64,000 nucleotides of DNA from Ehretia macrophylla (GCA_037974665.1 CM075768.1:66553816-66617815), one strand, 5' to 3'; numbered from the stretch's first letter, positions 12,221-24,282 are shown. Notes: generated by a model not told the origin, from the letters alone. Translations and numbers: made by a program.

Positions 12221-12773
12221 CCTTTTCAATTTTTTTTTCTTCCGGTTAGGGTTGCCAAGATACTTTATCTACCGCATTTCTATTATCGAATCCCACGGCA
12301 CCTTGGGCAAGACAACTTCACTTCACGTGGAGGCTGGGCCAGCAAAGCGAGGCCGTAGGGCCTGAGACCAGGTCTTCATCGCTCCGGTGCCCATAACTTT
12401 TGATCCGTAAGGAGTACGCGGCGCAAGCATACCATTGGAAAGCTCTTCGAGAGCTCTATGACGAGGCAGCTAGCTTGCTTGCTGTGCCATTTTTGGAGCC
12501 CAAAATCGAACGTTTTCATCAGTTTCGGGCCACTTTTCTAATTTTGTTATGTTATTCTGTCACGTATCGTACATCATGAGCTATTAAAAGGACGACAACC
12601 CTACTCATGGGACATTAGAGGGCCCTAGAACGAGTCGATATCTCGTCTTCCGAGGATGCTGGGTTGTTGAAGCGGATTGGTTATCGTTAAGCCATTGGGC
12701 CTTCTGAATGGGCCATCTCTCTAGGCTGGGACTGTGATCAGTTAACACAAAGGAATTGTGCCCTCAACATGAC

Positions 12774-12892
12774 GGGTGCGATCATACCAGCACTAATGCA
12801 CCGGATCCCATCAGAACTCCGAAGTTAAGCGTGCTTGGGCGAGAGTAGTACTAGGATCGGTGACCCCCTGGGAAGTCCTCGTGTTGCACCCC
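12774..12892 (+). rRNA. 5S rRNA: 5S rRNA gene U19, closest to consensus
   Basis: The only difference from the array consensus is G85C at 12858, in the box C hairpin stem. It is the best reference for the gene: 119 nt, GGGTGCGATC at the start, box A from 12823, IE from 12840, box C from 12853. At the 3' end TTGCACCCC pairs with the start. The spacer behind it has ATTTTTTATCC in place of the usual longer T-run. Confidence 0.97.
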
Positions 12893-13450
12893 CATTTTCA
12901 ATTTTTTATCCTCCTGTTAGGGTTGCCAAGATACTTTATCCACCACATTTCTATTATCGAATCCCACGGCACCTTGGACAAGACAACTTCACTTCACTTG
13001 GAAGCTGGGCCCGCAAACCGGTGGCGTAGGGCTTGTGACCAGGTCTCCGTCGCTCCGGTGCCCATAACTTTTGATTCGTAAGGAGTTACGTGGTGCACAG
13101 CATACCGTTGGAAAGAACTTCGAGAGCTCTACGACGGGGGCAGCTAGCTTGCTCGCTATGCCCTTTTTGGAGGCCAAAATCGAAAGTTTTCATCAGTTTC
13201 GGGCCACTTTTCTAAATTTGCTATGTTATTTCGTCCCGTATCGTTCGTTGTGAGCTGTTAAAAGGAGGACAACCATACTCACAGGACATTAGTGGGCCCT
13301 ACAACGAGTCGATATGTCGTCTTCCGAGGATGCTAGGTTGTTGAAGCGGATGGGTTGTCGTTAAGCCCTTCGGGACTTCTGAATGGGCCATCTCTCTAGG
13401 CTGGGACTGTGAGCCGTTAACACATAAAGGAATTGTGCCCTCAACATGAC

Positions 13451-13569
13451 GGGTGCGATCATACCAGCACTAATGCACCGGATCCCATCAGAACTCAGAA
13501 GTTAAGCGTGCTTGGACGAGAGTAGTACTAGGATGGGTGACCCCCTGGGAAGTCCTCGTGTTTCACCCC
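13451..13569 (+). rRNA. 5S rRNA: 5S rRNA gene U20, internal promoter intact
   Basis: Changes: C47A, G66A, G113T. All three promoter boxes match the consensus. It is followed by the shortest spacer in the window. Confidence 0.96.
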
Positions 13570-14007
13570 CCTTTTCGATATTTTATCCTCCTCTTAGGGT
13601 TGCCAAGATACTTTATCCACCACATTTCTATTATCGAATCCCACGGCACCTTGGGCTAGACAACTTCGCATCACGTGGAGGCTGGGCCTGCAAACTGAGG
13701 GCGTAGGGCTTGTGACTAGGTCTCTGTCGCTCCGATGCCCATAACTTTTGATCCGTAAGGAGTTACGCGGCGCACAGCATACCGTTGGAAAGCTCTTCGA
13801 GAGCTGTACAACGGGGGCAGCCAGCTTGCTCGCTCTGCCCTTTTTGGAGCCCAAAATAGATGACCTTACTCGCGGGACATTTGAGGATGCTGGGTTGTTG
13901 AAGCGGATGGGTTGTCGTTAAGCCCATTGGGCCTTCTGAATGGGCCATCTCTCTAGGCTGGGACTATGAACAGTTAACACATAAAGGAATTGTGCGATCA
14001 ACATGAC
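13570..14007 (+). other. Short NTS with two deletions (U20-U21)
   Basis: This spacer is about 120 bp shorter than normal. One junction near 13858-13862 joins CCCAAAAT to GATGACCTTACT and removes the T-rich middle and the GTCGTGAGCTG stretch. A second near 13880 joins GGACATT to GAGGATGC and removes the GTCGATATCTCG stretch. The promoter-proximal part and the GGGCC inverted repeat remain. Confidence 0.85.
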
Positions 14008-14126
14008 GGGTGCGATCATACCAGAACTAATGCACCGGATCCCATCAGAACTCCGAAGTTAAGCGTGCTTGGGCGAGAGTAGTACCAGGATGGGTGACCC
14101 CTTGGGAAGTCCTCGTGTTGCACCCC
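14008..14126 (+). rRNA. 5S rRNA: 5S rRNA gene U21
   Basis: Changes: C18A, T79C, C95T. The box C change keeps a G-U pair with position 81. Box A and IE are intact. Confidence 0.96.
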
Positions 14127-14685
14127 CCTTTTCAATTTTTTTTGCTCTGGTTAGGGTTGCCAAGATACTTTATCCACCACATTTCTATTATCGAATCCCA
14201 CGGCACGTTGGGCAAGACAACTTCACTTCACGTGGAGGCTGGGCCAACAAATCGTGGGCGTAGGGCATGTGACCAGGTGTCCTTCGCTCTGGTGCCCATA
14301 ACTTTTGATCTGTAAGGAGTTACGCGGCGCACAGCAGACCGTTGGAAAGCTCTCTGAGAGATCTACGACAGGGGCAGCCAGCTTTCTCGCTATGGCCTTT
14401 TTTGGAGCCCAAAATTGAACATTTTCCTCAGTTTCGAGCCACTTTTCTTTATTAGCTCTGTTTTTCCGTCACGGATCGTACGTCGTGAGCTGTTAAAAGG
14501 ACGACAACCTTACTCATGGCACATTATAGGGCCCTACAACTTGTTGATATCTTGTCTTGAAAGGATGCTAGGTTGTTGAAGTGGATGGGTTGTCATTAAG
14601 CCCAATGGGCCTTCTGAATGGGCCATCTCTCTAGGCTGGGTTTGTGAACCATTAACACATAAAGGAATTGTGCCGTCAACTTGAC

Positions 14686-14804
14686 CGGTGCGATCATACC
14701 AGCACTAATGCACCGGATCCCATCAGAACTCCGAGCTTAAGCGTGCTTGGGCGAGAGTAGTACTAGGATGGGTGACCCCCTGGGAAGTCATCGCGTTGCA
14801 CCCC
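14686..14804 (+). rRNA. 5S rRNA: 5S rRNA gene U22
   Basis: Changes: G1C, A50G, G51C, C105A, T109C. The 50-51 change is at the edge of box A. Confidence 0.94.
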
Positions 14805-15362
14805 CTTTTTAATTTTTTTTGCACCTGTTAGGGTTGCCAAGATACTTTATCCACCACATTTCTATTATCGAATCCCACGGCACCTTGGGCAAGACAACTT
14901 CGCTTCACGTAGAGGTTAGGCCAGCAAACCTAGGGCGTAGGGCTTGTGACCAGGTCTCCTTGGCTCCAGTGCCCATAACTTTTGATCTGTAAGGAGTTAC
15001 GCGGCGCACAGCATACCGTTGGAAAGCTCTCCGAGAGCTCTACGACGGGGGCAGCAAGCTTGCTTGCTATGCCCTTTTTTGGAACCCAAAATCGAACATT
15101 TTCAGCAGTTTTGGGCCACTTTTCTTTTTTACCTATGTTTTTCCGTTCCGGATCGAACGTCGTGAGCTGTTAAAAGATCGACAACCTTACTCGCGGGACA
15201 TTAGAAGGCCCTACAACGCGTCGATATCTCGTCTTGCGAGGATGCTGGGTTGTTGAAGCGAATGGGTTGTCGTTAAGCCCATTAGGCCTTCTGAATGGGC
15301 CATCTCTCTAGGCTGGGACTGTGAACCGTTAACACATAAAGGAATTGTGCCCTCAACATCAC

Positions 15363-15481
15363 GGGTACGATCATGCCACCACTAATGCACCGGATCCCAT
15401 CAGAACTCCAAAGTTAAGCGTGCTTGGGCGAGAGTAGTATTAGGAAGGGTGACCCCGTGGGAAGACCTCGTGTTGCACCCC
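15363..15481 (+). rRNA. 5S rRNA: 5S rRNA gene U23
   Basis: Changes: G5A, A13G, G17C, G48A, C78T, T84A, C95G, T103A. Box A and IE are intact, box C has two changes. Confidence 0.93.
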
Positions 15482-16040
15482 CCTTTTCAATTTTTTTTGC
15501 TCCGGTTAGGGTTGTCAAGATGCTTTATTGACCACATTTCTATTATCGAATCCCACGACACCTTGGGCAAGACCACTTCGCTTCACGTGGAGGCTAGGCC
15601 AGCAAACCGAGGGCGTAGGGCTTGTGACCAGGTCTCCTTCGCTCCGATGCCCATAACTTTTGATCCATAAGGAGTTACGCGGCGCACAACATACCGTTGG
15701 AAAGCTCTCCGAGAGCTCTACGATAAGTGCAGCCAGCTTGCTCACTATGCCCTTTTTTGGAGCCCAAAATCAAACGTTTTCATCAATTTCGAGCCACTTT
15801 TCTTTTTTAGCTCTGTTTTTCTGTCCCGGATCATACGTCGTGAGCTGTTAAAAGGACGACAACCTTACTCATAGGACATTAGAGGGCCCTACAACTTGTC
15901 GATATCTCGTCTTCAGAGGATGCTAGGTTGTTGAAGCGGATGGGTTGTCATTAAGCCCATTGCGCCTTCTGAATGGACCATTTCTCTAGGCTGGGATTGT
16001 GAACCGTCAACACATAAAGGAATTGTGCCCTCAACTTGAT

Positions 16041-16159
16041 GGGTGCCATCATACTAGCACTAATGCACTGGATCCCATCAGAACTCCGAAGTTAAGCATG
16101 CTTGGGCGAGAGTAATACTAGGATGGGTGACCCCCTAGGAAGTCCTCGTATTGCACCCC
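16041..16159 (+). rRNA. 5S rRNA: 5S rRNA gene U24
   Basis: Changes: G7C, C15T, C29T, G58A, G75A, G97A, G110A. Shares G7C, C29T and G97A with U28, four units on. Confidence 0.94.
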
Positions 16160-16718
16160 CATTTTCAATTTTTTTTGCTCCGGTTAGGGTTGCCAAGATA
16201 CTCTATCCACCACATTTCTATTATCGAATCCGACGGCACCTTGGGCAAGACAACTTCGCTTCACGTGGAGGCTAGGCCAACAAACCGAGGGCGTAGGGCT
16301 TGTGACCAGGTCTCCTTCGCTCCGGTGCCCATAACTTTTGATCCGTAAGGAGTTACGTGGTGCACAGCATACCATTGGAAAGCTCACCGAGAACTCTACG
16401 ACAGGGCTAGCCAGCTTGCTCGCTATGCCCTTTTTTGGAACCCAAAATTGAACATTTTCAACAGTTTCGGACCACTTTTCTTTTTTAGCTCTGTTTTTCC
16501 GTCCCGGATCGTACATCGTGAGCTGTTAAAAAGACGACAACCTTACTCACGGGACATTAGAGGGCCCTGCAATGCGTCGAAATATCGTCTTGCGAGGATG
16601 TAGGGTTGTTGAAGCGGATAGGTTGTCGTAAAGACCATTGGGCCTTCTGAATGGGCCATCTCTCTAGGCTGGGACTGTGAACCGTTAACACATAAAGGAA
16701 TTGTGCCCTCAACATGAC

Positions 16719-16837
16719 GGGTGCGATCATACCAGCACTAATGCACCGGATCCCATCAGAACTCCGAAGTTAAGCGTGCTTAGGCGAGAGTAGTACTAGG
16801 ATGGGTGACCCCTTGGGAAGTCCTAGTATTGTACCCC
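16719..16837 (+). rRNA. 5S rRNA: 5S rRNA gene U25
   Basis: Changes: G64A, C95T, C107A, G110A, C114T. C114T leaves a G-U pair with position 5. Confidence 0.94.
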
Positions 16838-17393
16838 CCTTTTCAATTTTTTTTTCCTCCAGTTAGGGTTGCCAAGATACTTTATCAACCACTTTTCTAT
16901 TATCGAATCCCACGGCACCTTGGGCAAGACAATTTCGAATCACGTGGAGGCTGGGCCCGCCAACCGAGGGCGTAGGGCTTGTGACAAGGTCTCCGTCGCT
17001 CCGGTGCCAATAACTTTTTATCCGTAACGAGTTACGCGGTGCACAGCATACCATTGGAAAGCTCTTTGAGAGCTCTACTACAGGGGCAGCAAACTTGCTT
17101 GCTGTGCCCTTTTTGGAGCCCAAAATCGAAAGTTTTCATCAGTTTTGGGCCACTTTTCTAATTTTTCTCTGTTATTCCGTGCCGTATCGTATGTCGTGAG
17201 CTGTTAAAAGGATGACAACTTTACTCGCTGGACATTAGAGGGCCCTACAACGCGTCGATATCTCATCTTGCGAGGATGCTGGGTTGTTGACGCGGATGGG
17301 TTGTCGTTAAACCCATTGGGCTTCTGAATGGGCCATCTCTCTAGGCTGGGACTGTGAACCGTTAACACAAAGGAATTGTACGATCAACATGAC

Positions 17394-17512
17394 GGGTGCG
17401 ATCATACCAGCACTAATGCAACGGATCCCATCAGAACTCCAAATTTAAGCGTGCTTGGGTGAGAGTAGTACTAGGATGGGTGACCCCCTGGGAAGTCCTC
17501 GTGTTGCACCCC
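17394..17512 (+). rRNA. 5S rRNA: 5S rRNA gene U26
   Basis: Changes: C28A, G48A, G51T, C67T. Box C is intact. Confidence 0.95.
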
Positions 17513-18070
17513 CCTTTTCAATTTTTTTGCTCCGGTTAGGGTTGTCAAGATACTTTATCGACCACATTTCTATTATCGAATCCCACGGCACCTTGGGCAA
17601 GACAACTTCGCTTCACGTGAAGGCTGGGCCAGTAAACCGAGGGCGTAGGGCATGTGACCAGGTCTCCATCGCTCCGGTGCCCATAACTTTTGATCCGTAA
17701 GGAGTTACGCGGCGCACAGCATACCGTTGGAAGGCTCTCCGAGAGCTCTACGACGGGGGCAGCCAGCTTGCTCGCTATGCCCTTTTTTGGAACCCAAAAT
17801 CGAACATTTTCAACAGTTTGAGGCCACTTTTCTTTTTTAGCTCAGTTTTTCCGTCCCAGATCGTACGTCTTGAGCTGTTAAAAGGACGACAACCTTACTC
17901 GCGGGACATTAGAGGGCCGTACAACGCATCGATATCTCGTCTTGCGAGGATGCTGGGTTGTTGAAGCAGATGGGTTGTCGTTAAGCCTATTGGGCCTTCT
18001 GAATGGGCCATCTCTCTAGGCTGGGACTGTGAACCGTCAACACAAAAAGGAATTGTGCCCTCAACATAAC

Positions 18071-18190
18071 GAGTGCCGATCATACAGGCACTAATGCACC
18101 GGATCCCATCACAACTCCGAAGTTAAGCGTGCTTGGGCGAGAGTAGTACTAGGACGGGTGACCCCTTGGGAAGTCCTCGTGTTGCACCCC
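18071..18190 (+). pseudogene. 5S rRNA: 5S rRNA gene U27, 1-bp insertion
   Basis: Has the U14-type extra C at 6/7 with C15A, A16G and T84C, plus G2A, G41C, C95T. It lies 13 units from U14, so this variant has moved or been copied within the array. Confidence 0.9.
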
Positions 18191-18749
18191 CATTTTCAAT
18201 TTTTTTTCCTTCGGTTAGGGTTGCCAAGATACTTTATCCACTACATTTCTATTATCGAATCCCACGGCACCTTGGGCAAGACAACATCGCTTCACGTGCA
18301 GGCTGGGCTAGCAAACCGAGGGCGTAGGGCTTGTGACCAGGTCTTCTTCTCTCCAGAGCCCATAACTTTTGATCCGTAAGGAGTTACGCGGCGCACAGCA
18401 TACCGTTGGAAAGCTCTCCAAGAGCTCTACGTTGGGTGCAGCCAGCTTGCTAGCTTTGCCATTTTTTGGAGCCCAAAATCGAACGTTTTCATCAGTTTCT
18501 GACCACTTTTCTTTTTTAGCTCTTTTTTTTCATCCTGGACCATGCGTCGTGAGCTGTTAAAAGGACGACAAACTTACTCGCGGGACATTAGAGGGCCCTA
18601 CAATGCGTCAATATCTCGTCTTGCGAGGTTGTTGTGTTGTTGAAGCGGATGGGTTGTCGTTAAGCCCTTTGGGCCTTCTGAATGGGCTATTTCTCTAGGC
18701 TGGGACTGTGAACCGTTAACACATAAATGAATTGTGCCCTCAACATGAC

Positions 18750-18868
18750 GGGTGCCATCATACCAGCAATAATGCACTGGATCCCATCAGAACTCCGAAG
18801 TTAAGCGTGCTTGGGCGAGAATAGTACTAGGATGGGTGATCCCCTAGGAAGTCCTTCTGTTGCACCCC
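18750..18868 (+). rRNA. 5S rRNA: 5S rRNA gene U28
   Basis: Changes: G7C, C20A, C29T, G72A, C91T, G97A, C107T, G108C. Box A is intact. Confidence 0.93.
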
Positions 18869-19426
18869 CTTTTCAATTTTTTTTGCTCCAATTAGGGTTG
18901 CCAAGATACTCTATCCACAATATTTCTATTATCGAATGCCACCGCACCTCGGGCAAGAAAACTTCGCTTCACGTGGAGGCCGGGCCAGCAAACCTAGGGC
19001 GTAGGGCTTGTGACCAGGTCTCCTTCGCTCCGGTGCCCGTAACTTTAGATCCGTAAGGACTTACGCGGCGCACAGCATACCATTGGAAAGCTCACCGAGA
19101 GCTCTACGATGGGGGCAGCCAGCTTGCTCGCTATGCCCTTTTTTGGAACCCAAAATCGAACATTTTCAACAATTTCGGTCCACTTTTCTTTTTTAGCTCA
19201 GTTTTTCCGTCCCGAACTGTACGTCGTGAGCTGTTAAAAGGACGACAACCTTACTCACGGGACATTAGAGGGCCCTGCAACGCGTCGAAATCTCGTCATG
19301 CGAGGATGTAGGGTTGTTAAAGCGGATGGGTTTTCGTGAAGCCCATTGGGCCTTCTGAATGGGCCATCTCTCTAGGCTGGGACTGTGAACCATTAACACA
19401 TAAAGGAATTGTACCCTCAACATGAC

Positions 19427-19545
19427 GGGTGCGATCATACCAGCACTAATGCATCAGATCCCATCAGAACTCCGAAGTTAAGCGTGTTTAGGCGAGAGTA
19501 GTACTAGGATAGGTGACCCCCTGGGAAGTCCTAATATTGTACCCG
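19427..19545 (+). rRNA. 5S rRNA: 5S rRNA gene U29, diverged
   Basis: Changes: C28T, G30A, C61T, G64A, G85A, C107A, G108A, G110A, C114T, C119G. Two changes hit box A. Confidence 0.92.
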
Positions 19546-20102
19546 CCTTTTCAATTTTTTTTCCTCCGGTTAGGGTTGCCAAGATACTTTATCCATCACT
19601 TTTCTATTATTGAATCCCACGGCACCTTGGGCAAGACAACTTCGCATCACGTGGAGGCTGGGCCCGCAAACCGAGGGCATAGGGCTTGTGAAAAGGTCTC
19701 CGTCGCTCCGGTGCCAATAACTTTTGATCCGTAAGGAGTTACGCGGCGCACATAATACCATTGGAAAGTTCTTCGAGAGCTCTGCGACGGGGGCAGCAAG
19801 CTTGCTTGCTGTGCCCTTTTGGGAGCCCAAAATCGAAAGTTTTCATCAGTTTCGGGCCACTTTTCTAATTTTGCTCTGTTATTCCGTCCCGTATCCTATG
19901 TCGTGAGCTATTAAAAGGACAACAACTTTACTCGCCGGACATTAGAGGGCCCTACAACGCGTTGATATCTCGTCTTGCAAGGATGCTGGATTGTTGAAGT
20001 GGATGGGTTGTCGTTAAACCCATTGGGCTTCTGAATGGGCCATCTCTCTAGGCTGGGATTGTGAACCGTTAACACATAAAGGGATTGTGCGATCAACATG
20101 AC

Positions 20103-20221
20103 GGGTGGGATCATACCAGCACTAATGCAACGGATCTCAGCAGAACTCCGAAGTTAAGCGTGCTTGGGCGAGAGTAGTAATAGGATGGGTATCCCGCTGG
20201 GAAGTCCTCGTGTTGCACCCC
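20103..20221 (+). rRNA. 5S rRNA: 5S rRNA gene U30
   Basis: Changes: C6G, C28A, C35T, T38G, C78A, G89A, A90T, C94G. Box A and IE are intact; box C loop and stem are altered. Confidence 0.92.
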
Positions 20222-20777
20222 CCTTTTCAATTTTTTTGCTTCGATTAGGGTTGTCAAGATATTTTATCGACCACATTTCTATTATCGAATCCAACGGCAC
20301 CTTGGGCAAGACAACTTCGCTACACGTGAAGCCTGGGCCAGCAAACCGAGGGCGTAGGGCTTGTGACCAGGTCTCCTTCGCTCCGGTGCCCATAACTTTT
20401 GATCCGTAAGGAGTTACGCGGCGCACAGCATACCGTTAGAAAGCTCTCCGAGAGCTCTACGACAGTGGTAACCAGCTTGCTCGTTATGGCCTTTTTTGGA
20501 GCCAAAAATCGAACATTTTCATCAGTTTTGGGCCACATTCAAATTTTGCTCTGTAATTCTGTCCCTGATCGTACGTCGTGAGCTGTTAAAAGGACGACAA
20601 CTATACTCGCTGGACATTAGAGGGCCCTACAACGCGTCTATATCTCATCTTGCGAGGATGCTGGGTTGTTGAAGTGGATGGGTTGTCGTTAAGCCCATTG
20701 GGCTTATGAATGGGCCATCTCTTTAGGTTGGGACTGTGAACCGTTAACACATAAAGGAATTGTGCGATCAACGTGAT

Positions 20778-20896
20778 GGGTGCGATCATACCAGCACTAA
20801 TGCACCGGATCCCATCAGAACTCCGAAGTTAAGCGTGCTTGGGCGAGAGTAGTACTAGATTGGGTGACCCCCTGGGAAGACCTCGTGTTGCACCAC
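20778..20896 (+). rRNA. 5S rRNA: 5S rRNA gene U31
   Basis: Changes: G82A, A83T, T103A, C118A. Positions 1-81 match the consensus throughout. Confidence 0.95.
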
Positions 20897-21455
20897 CCTG
20901 TTCAATTTTTTTTGCTCCAGTTAGGGTTGCCAAGATACTTTATCCACCACATTTCTATTATCGAATCCCACGGCACCTTGGGCAGGCCAACTTCGGTTCA
21001 CGTAGAGGCTGGGCCAGCAAACCTATGGCGTAGGTCATGTAACCAGGTCTCCTTCGCTCTGGTGCCCATAACTTTTGATCCGTAAGGAGTTACGTGGCGC
21101 ACAACATACCGTTGGATAGCTCTCCGAGAGCTCTACGACGAGGGCAGCCAGCTTGTTCGTTATGCCCTTTTTTGTAACCCAAAATTGAACATTTTCAAAA
21201 GTTTCGGGCCACTTTTCTTTTTTACCTCCGTTTTTCCATCTCGGATCGTACGTCGTGAGTTGTTAAAAGGACGACAACTTTACTCACGGGACATTAGAGG
21301 GCCCTACAACGCGCCGATATCTCGTCTTTCAAGGATGCTGGGTTGTTGAAGCAGATGGGTTGTCGTTAAGCCCATTGGTCCTTCTAAATGGGCCATCTCT
21401 CTAGGTTGGGACTGTGAACCGTTAACACATAAAGGAATTGTGCGATCAACGTGAC

Positions 21456-21574
21456 GGGTGCGATCAAACCAGCACTAATGCACCGGATCCCATCAGAACT
21501 CCGGAGTTAAGCGTGCTTGGGCGAGAGTAGTACTAGGATGGGTGACACCTTGGGAAGTCCACGTGTTGCCCACC
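21456..21574 (+). rRNA. 5S rRNA: 5S rRNA gene U32
   Basis: Changes: T12A, A49G, C92A, C95T, T106A, A115C, C117A. Its spacer carries TTAGTGTTGCC and CTCTATCC, shared with U40 and U53. Confidence 0.93.
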
Positions 21575-22132
21575 CCTCTTCAATTTTTTTCCTTCGGTTA
21601 GTGTTGCCAATATACTCTATCCACCACAATTCTATTATCGAATCCCACGGTACCTTGGGCAACACACCTTCGCTTCACGTGGAGGCTGGGCAAGCAACTT
21701 GAGGGCGTAGGGCTTGTGACCCGGTATCCTTCGCCCCGGTGCCCATAACTTTTGATTCGTAAGGAGTTACGCAGCGCAGAGCATACAGTTAGAAAGGTCT
21801 CCGAGAGCTCTACGACGGGTGCAGTTAGCTTGCTCGCTATGCCCTTTTTTGGAGCCTAAAATCGAACATTTTCAATAGTTTCGGCCCACTTTTCTAATTT
21901 AGATCTATTTTTCCATCCCGGATCGTACGTCGTGAGCTGTTAAAAGGACAACAACCCTACTCGCGGGACATTAGAGGGCCCCACAATGCATTGAAATCTC
22001 ATCTTGCGAGGATGTAGGGTTGTTGAAGCGGATGGGTTGTCGTTAAGCCCATTGGGCCTTCTGAATGGGCCATCTCTCTAGGCTGGGATTGTGAAATGTT
22101 AACACAAAAAGGAATTGTGCCCTCAACATGAC

Positions 22133-22251
22133 GGGTGCGATCATACCAGCACTAATGCACCGGATCCCATCAGAACTCCGAAGTTAAGCGTGCTTAGGCG
22201 AGAGTAGTACTAGGATGGGGGACCCCTTTGGAAGTCCTCGTGTTGTACCCC
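22133..22251 (+). rRNA. 5S rRNA: 5S rRNA gene U33
   Basis: Changes: G64A, T88G, C95T, G97T, C114T. The spacer has CGAATACCAGCACC in place of CGAATCCCACGGCACC, shared with U41 and U54. Confidence 0.94.
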
Positions 22252-22807
22252 CTTTTTCAATTTTTTTTCCTCCGGTTAGGGTTCCCAAGATACTTTATCC
22301 ACCACATTTCTATTATCGAATACCAGCACCTTGGGCAAGACAAGTTCGCATCACGTGGAGGATGGGACCGCAAACCGAGGGCGTAGGGCTTATGACCGGG
22401 TCTCCGTCGCTCCGGTGTCCATAACTTTTGATCCCTAAGGAGCTACGCATTGCCCAGCATACTATTGGAAAGCTCTTCAAGAGCTCTACGACGGGGGCAG
22501 CAAGCTTGCTTCCTGTGCCCTTTTTGGAGCCCAAAATCAAAAGTTTTCATCAGTTTCAGGCCACTTTTCTAATTTTGCTCTGTTATTCCATCCTGTATCG
22601 TACGTCGTTAGCTGTTAAAAGGACGACAACTTTACTCGCTGGAAATTAGAGGGTCCTACAACTCTTTGATATCTCGTCTTGCGAGGATGCTGGGTTGTTG
22701 AAGCGGATGGGTTGTCGTTAAGCTCATTGGGCCTTCTGAGTGGGTCATCTCTCTAGGCTGGGACTGTGAACCGTTAACACATAAAGGAATTGTGTGATCA
22801 ACATGAC

Positions 22808-22926
22808 GGGTGCGATCATACCAGCACTAATGCGACGGATCCCATCAGAACTCCGAAGTTAAGCGTGCTTGGGCGAGAGTAGTAATAGGATGGGTGACCC
22901 CCTCTGAAATCCTCGTGTTGCACCCC
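22808..22926 (+). rRNA. 5S rRNA: 5S rRNA gene U34
   Basis: Changes: A27G, C28A, C78A, G97C, G98T, G102A. Box A and IE are intact. Confidence 0.94.
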
Positions 22927-23484
22927 CGTTCTCAATTTTTTTGCTCCAGTTAGGGTTGTCAAGATACTTTATCGACCACATTTCTATAATCGAATCCAAC
23001 GGCACCTTGGGCAAGAACACTTCGCTTCACGTGAAGGCTGGGCCAGGAAACCGAGGGCGTAGGGCTTGTGACCAGGTCTCCTTCGCTCCGTTGCCCATAA
23101 CTTTTGATCTGTAAGGGGTTACGCGGTGCACAGGATACCGTTGGAAAGCTCTCCGAGAGCTCTACGACAGTGGCAACCAGCTTGCTCGCTATGGCCTTTT
23201 TTGGAGCCGAAAATTGAACATTTTCATCAGTTTTGTGCAACTTTTCTAATTTTGCTCTGTTATTCCGTCCCGGATCGTACGTCGTGAGCTGTTAAAAGGA
23301 CGAGAACTATACTCGCTGGACATTAGAGGGCCCTACAACGCGTCGATATCTCATCTTGCGAGGATGCTAGGTTGTTGAAGTGGATGGGTTGTCGTTTAGC
23401 CCATTGGGCTTTCTGAATGGGCCACCTCTCTAGGCTGGGACTGTGAACCGTTAACACATAAAGGAATTGTGCGATCAACATGAC

Positions 23485-23603
23485 GGGTGCGATCATACCA
23501 GGACTAATGCAACGGATCCCATCAGAACTCCGAAGTTAAGCGTGCTTGGGCAAGAGTAGTACTAGGATGGGTGACCCCCTGGGAAGTCCTCGTGTTGCAC
23601 CCC
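23485..23603 (+). rRNA. 5S rRNA: 5S rRNA gene U35
   Basis: Changes: C18G, C28A, G68A (IE). Among the least diverged copies. Confidence 0.96.
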
Positions 23604-24163
23604 CCTTTTCAATTTTTTTCTGCTACGGTTAGGGTTGTCATGATACTTTATCGACCACATTTCTATTATCGAATCCCACGGCACATTGGGCAAGACAACT
23701 TCGCTTCACGTGGAGGCTGGGCCAACAAACCGAGGGCGTAGGGCTTGTGACCAGGTCTCCTTCGCTCCGGTGCCCACAACTTTTGATCCGTAATGAGTTA
23801 CGCGGCGCACAGCATACCGTTGGAAAGCACTCTGAGAGCTCTACGACAGGGGCAGCCAGCTTGCTCGTTATGCCCTTTTTTGGAGTCCAAAATCGAACAT
23901 TTTCATCAGTTTTCGGCCACTTTTGTTTTTTAGCTCTGTCTTTTCATCCCGGATCATACGTCGTGAGCTGTTAAAAGGACGACAACCTTACTCATGGCAC
24001 ATTAGAGGGCCCTACAATGCGTCGATATCTCATCTTGCGAGGATGCTGGGTTGTTGAAGCAGATGGGTTGTCGTTAAGCCCATTGGACCTTCTGAATGGG
24101 CCATCTCTCAAGGCTGGGACTGTGAACCGTTAACACATAAAGGAATTGTGCGATCAACATGAT

Positions 24164-24282
24164 GGGTGCGATCATACCAGCACTAATGCACCGGATCGCA
24201 TCAGAACTCCGAAGTTAAGCGTGCTTGGGCGAGAGTAGTACTAGGATGGGTGACCCCCTAGGAAGACCTCGTGTTGCACCTC
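24164..24282 (+). rRNA. 5S rRNA: 5S rRNA gene U36
   Basis: Changes: C35G, G97A, T103A, C118T. Box A and IE are intact. Its spacer (AAACCTATGGCG, TTTGTAAC) groups with those of U31 and U37. Confidence 0.95.

Larger units (their letters stand above)
8714..12773 (+). repeat. 3-unit higher-order repeat, two copies (U13-15, U16-18)
   Basis: U13/U16, U14/U17 and U15/U18 pair off at offsets of 2033, 2031 and 2032 bp. Shared marks: C92T+C94A and GGGCTGCCAGG in the first pair, the extra C at 6/7 with T84C in the second, G25A in the third. U8-U10 at 5329-7358 look like an older relative, separated by U11-U12. Confidence 0.85.
16041..20777 (+). repeat. Duplicated 3-unit set at a 4-unit spacing (U24-26, U28-30)
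   Basis: U24/U28, U25/U29 and U26/U30 match at offsets of 2709, 2708 and 2709 bp, with U27 between. Shared marks: GTGCCATC and GATGTAGGGTTG; ATATTGTACCC-type gene ends (GTATTGTACCC in U25); TTTTTTTGCT with TTGTCAAGATA. Confidence 0.8.

Noticed and set aside
12860-13081. Recurrent + strand reading frame of about 73 codons beginning MTPWEVLVLHP
   Set aside because: It starts inside box C of the 5S gene and runs into the spacer. It recurs because the unit recurs, has no usual coding signs, and is broken or frame-shifted in many units.
13594-13854. Recurrent - strand reading frame of about 86 codons (MGSKKG... to ...DKVSWQP)
   Set aside because: It covers only spacer DNA opposite to 5S transcription and is lost or altered in many units. 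A test of synonymous against non-synonymous change over all units would be decisive; I see no sign of constraint.
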